Source: a virus. Taken from it: a DNA stretch of 35,408 nucleotides. Positions within the stretch are counted from its first letter, which is position 1; each line of letters begins with the position of its first letter. Position numbers and translations under genes: made by a program. The notes beneath the pieces were generated by a model that worked only from the letters and a program-made list of their open reading frames with translations, did no database searches and was not told the DNA's origin. Positions 34,312 to 35,408 of this stretch are shown here, piece by piece. The DNA lies in the IMG/VR virus record IMGVR_UViG_3300037427_003262, positions 1 to 35,408 of that record, one strand, 5' to 3'.

Positions 34312-35408
34312 AAACGAAACTAAAGAAAAATACGTAAAGGTACGGAGACTCAATCCCAGCAAACCAATCGTGGTTTATTCCGGGAGCATGATTCAACAAA
34401 ATCACGGAGAACTACCCCGTGGCCACGGATATGTCCTATGGGATGTAAAGAATCGTAAACCAAAGCACGTTGAAGTTCACAATGATTATGGGTATTATAC
34501 CATAGTTGTTCGTGATGGTGCGTGTGTGAGTGACTTAAGTTTATTGCCGAAAAAGGCAAGACTGCGTGTTAAGGTATTTAACACTACTGCCGCCGAGACC
34601 AAAACGATACTTGCGGATATTCGCAAACATACAAGCATCACAGATTTAAATGTTACGAGGTGTGACGCAATCTCAGAAGCAAAGAAGTTTAATAGAGATA
34701 ATCAATTCAACTTCGGTGATATTACACAAACCTCTGTGCAGAATGATTTAATTGAAGATTATTTGACTCGCAACTTTGTGGTAGATGAAGAGCAAATAAA
34801 AACTGCCCTTGATATTAACAAGGAAGTAAACGGAAAACTCACGATTAAGGAGATACTTAGAAACTGTATTTGGAAACCAAAGAAGTTTGAGTTTGGAAAT
34901 ATGTTCAGTTACGGAGAAGGTAATGTTATTGATTTCTCAAATCTGAAAAGTGTTATGGGTTTATTTGCTTCAAACGCATCTGGTAAAAGTTCTATAATGA
35001 GTGCATTGAGTTTTTGTTTGTTTGATAAATGTGACAGAGCATTCAAAGCATCTCATGTTCTAAACACAACCTGCACAGACTTTACGTGTAAACTGAATTT
35101 TGAAATAGAAGGTGTTGATTATTTTATTGAACGAGTTGCTAAGACCAAGAAGAACGGTGATGTAACTGTTACTGTTGAATTCTGGAAACTTGATGGCAAC
35201 GGAGACACACTTTCCTTGAATGGAGAAATGCGTTCCGGTACAAACGCAATCATCCGCGATCATGTTGGTTCATACGATGACTTTGTTTTGACTACACTTA
35301 GTTTGCAAAATAACAATTCTATTTTTATAGATAAAAGTCAGAGTGAACGGAAAGACCTGCTTGCTCAATTCATGGGAATTGATATATTTGATAGACTTCA
35401 TTCAACTG
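34301..35408 (+). CDS. gp46/47: SbcD C-terminal cap fused to SbcC/gp46 ATPase N-terminus, 3' end outside window
   Basis: 369 residues visible, open to the window end. Residues about 18-75 (NPSKPIVVYSGSMIQQNHG, then HGYVLWDV and VHNDYGYYTIVV) are the beginning of the SbcD/gp47 C-terminal cap that is missing from the nuclease at 32679-33383. The cap runs to about residue 175. From about 190 the SbcC/gp46 ABC ATPase starts, with FEFGNMFSYGEGNVIDF and the Walker A motif GLFASNASGKSS at about 220-231 (Lys229), then FCLFDKC. Near the end, LSLQNNNSIFIDKSQSERK (about 332-350) matches the Q-loop region of the family. The stem coiled coil and Walker B lie beyond the window. In T4, gp47 and gp46 are separate proteins. 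The start overlaps the glycosyltransferase stop by 11 nt; AAGG is 10 nt upstream. Confidence 0.85.
   Translation, partial: METENETKEKYVKVRRLNPSKPIVVYSGSMIQQNHGELPRGHGYVLWDVKNRKPKHVEVHNDYGYYTIVVRDGACVSDLSLLPKKARLRVKVFNTTAAETKTILADIRKHTSITDLNVTRCDAISEAKKFNRDNQFNFGDITQTSVQNDLIEDYLTRNFVVDEEQIKTALDINKEVNGKLTIKEILRNCIWKPKKFEFGNMFSYGEGNVIDFSNLKSVMGLFASNASGKSSIMSALSFCLFDKCDRAFKASHVLNTTCTDFTCKLNFEIEGVDYFIERVAKTKKNGDVTVTVEFWKLDGNGDTLSLNGEMRSGTNAIIRDHVGSYDDFVLTTLSLQNNNSIFIDKSQSERKDLLAQFMGIDIFDRLHST

Noticed and set aside
1-35408. tRNA, rRNA, integrase, insertion sequence or attachment site
   Set aside because: Gaps between genes are all under about 130 bp and none shows a cloverleaf or terminal inverted repeats; no transposase, integrase or homing endonuclease motifs were seen.

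Overview
The window looks like part of the genome of a large tailed bacteriophage (myovirus) of the T4 superfamily, most like the T4-like phages of marine bacteria. Every credible gene is on the + strand, packed with 1-14 nt overlaps or tiny gaps, and the DNA is AT-rich. Recognisable anchors are a GPW/gp25 baseplate wedge protein, a gp6-like wedge protein, a gp5/gpV-like hub-spike protein, a gp55-like late sigma factor, a RuvC-like resolvase, a TOPRIM primase and gp47/gp46 (SbcD/SbcC) recombination nuclease parts. A phage-borne HSP20 also fits marine T4-like phages. I cannot name the host; the heptosyltransferase-like gene hints at a Gram-negative one.

Layout. 1-3976: the 3' end of a Pro-Thr-repeat structural protein, a Cys-rich Pro-Thr-repeat protein with a dockerin-like pair, and a two-part family-2 glycosyltransferase. 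4010-5350: an HD-domain phosphohydrolase and a small heat shock protein closed by a clear intrinsic terminator. 5418-8222: a membrane/coiled-coil protein whose frame appears to continue, through a run of ten A residues, into a second Pro-Thr-rich tail (candidate -1 frameshift); a small membrane protein; and the gp55-like sigma factor. 8265-16540: the baseplate block (coiled-coil protein, hub/spike, unknown, gp25, gp6, a DNRLRE-like protein with a 15-bp tandem repeat, a small protein). 16560-31195: a 2593-residue tail/baseplate protein with two LamG-like domains, then virion proteins including a 1260-residue one with FG-GAP repeats and a dockerin-like region. 31241-35408: replication/recombination genes (RuvC-like, primase, SbcD nuclease, heptosyltransferase-like, SbcD-cap/SbcC fusion running off the end).

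How they fit together. The middle two thirds encode a baseplate and tail tip rich in adhesive, carbohydrate-binding-type modules (LamG, DNRLRE-like, FG-GAP, dockerin, Pro-Thr linkers), apparently for attaching to a glycan-coated cell. The late sigma factor sits just upstream of this block, and a repeated box, WATATTTATA, lies in front of seven transcription units, which makes it a good candidate for the sigma factor's promoter element. The most unusual point is the recombination locus. The SbcD nuclease core ends straight after its last metal-binding motif, a glycosyltransferase gene follows, and the missing SbcD C-terminal segment then reappears fused to the start of SbcC.
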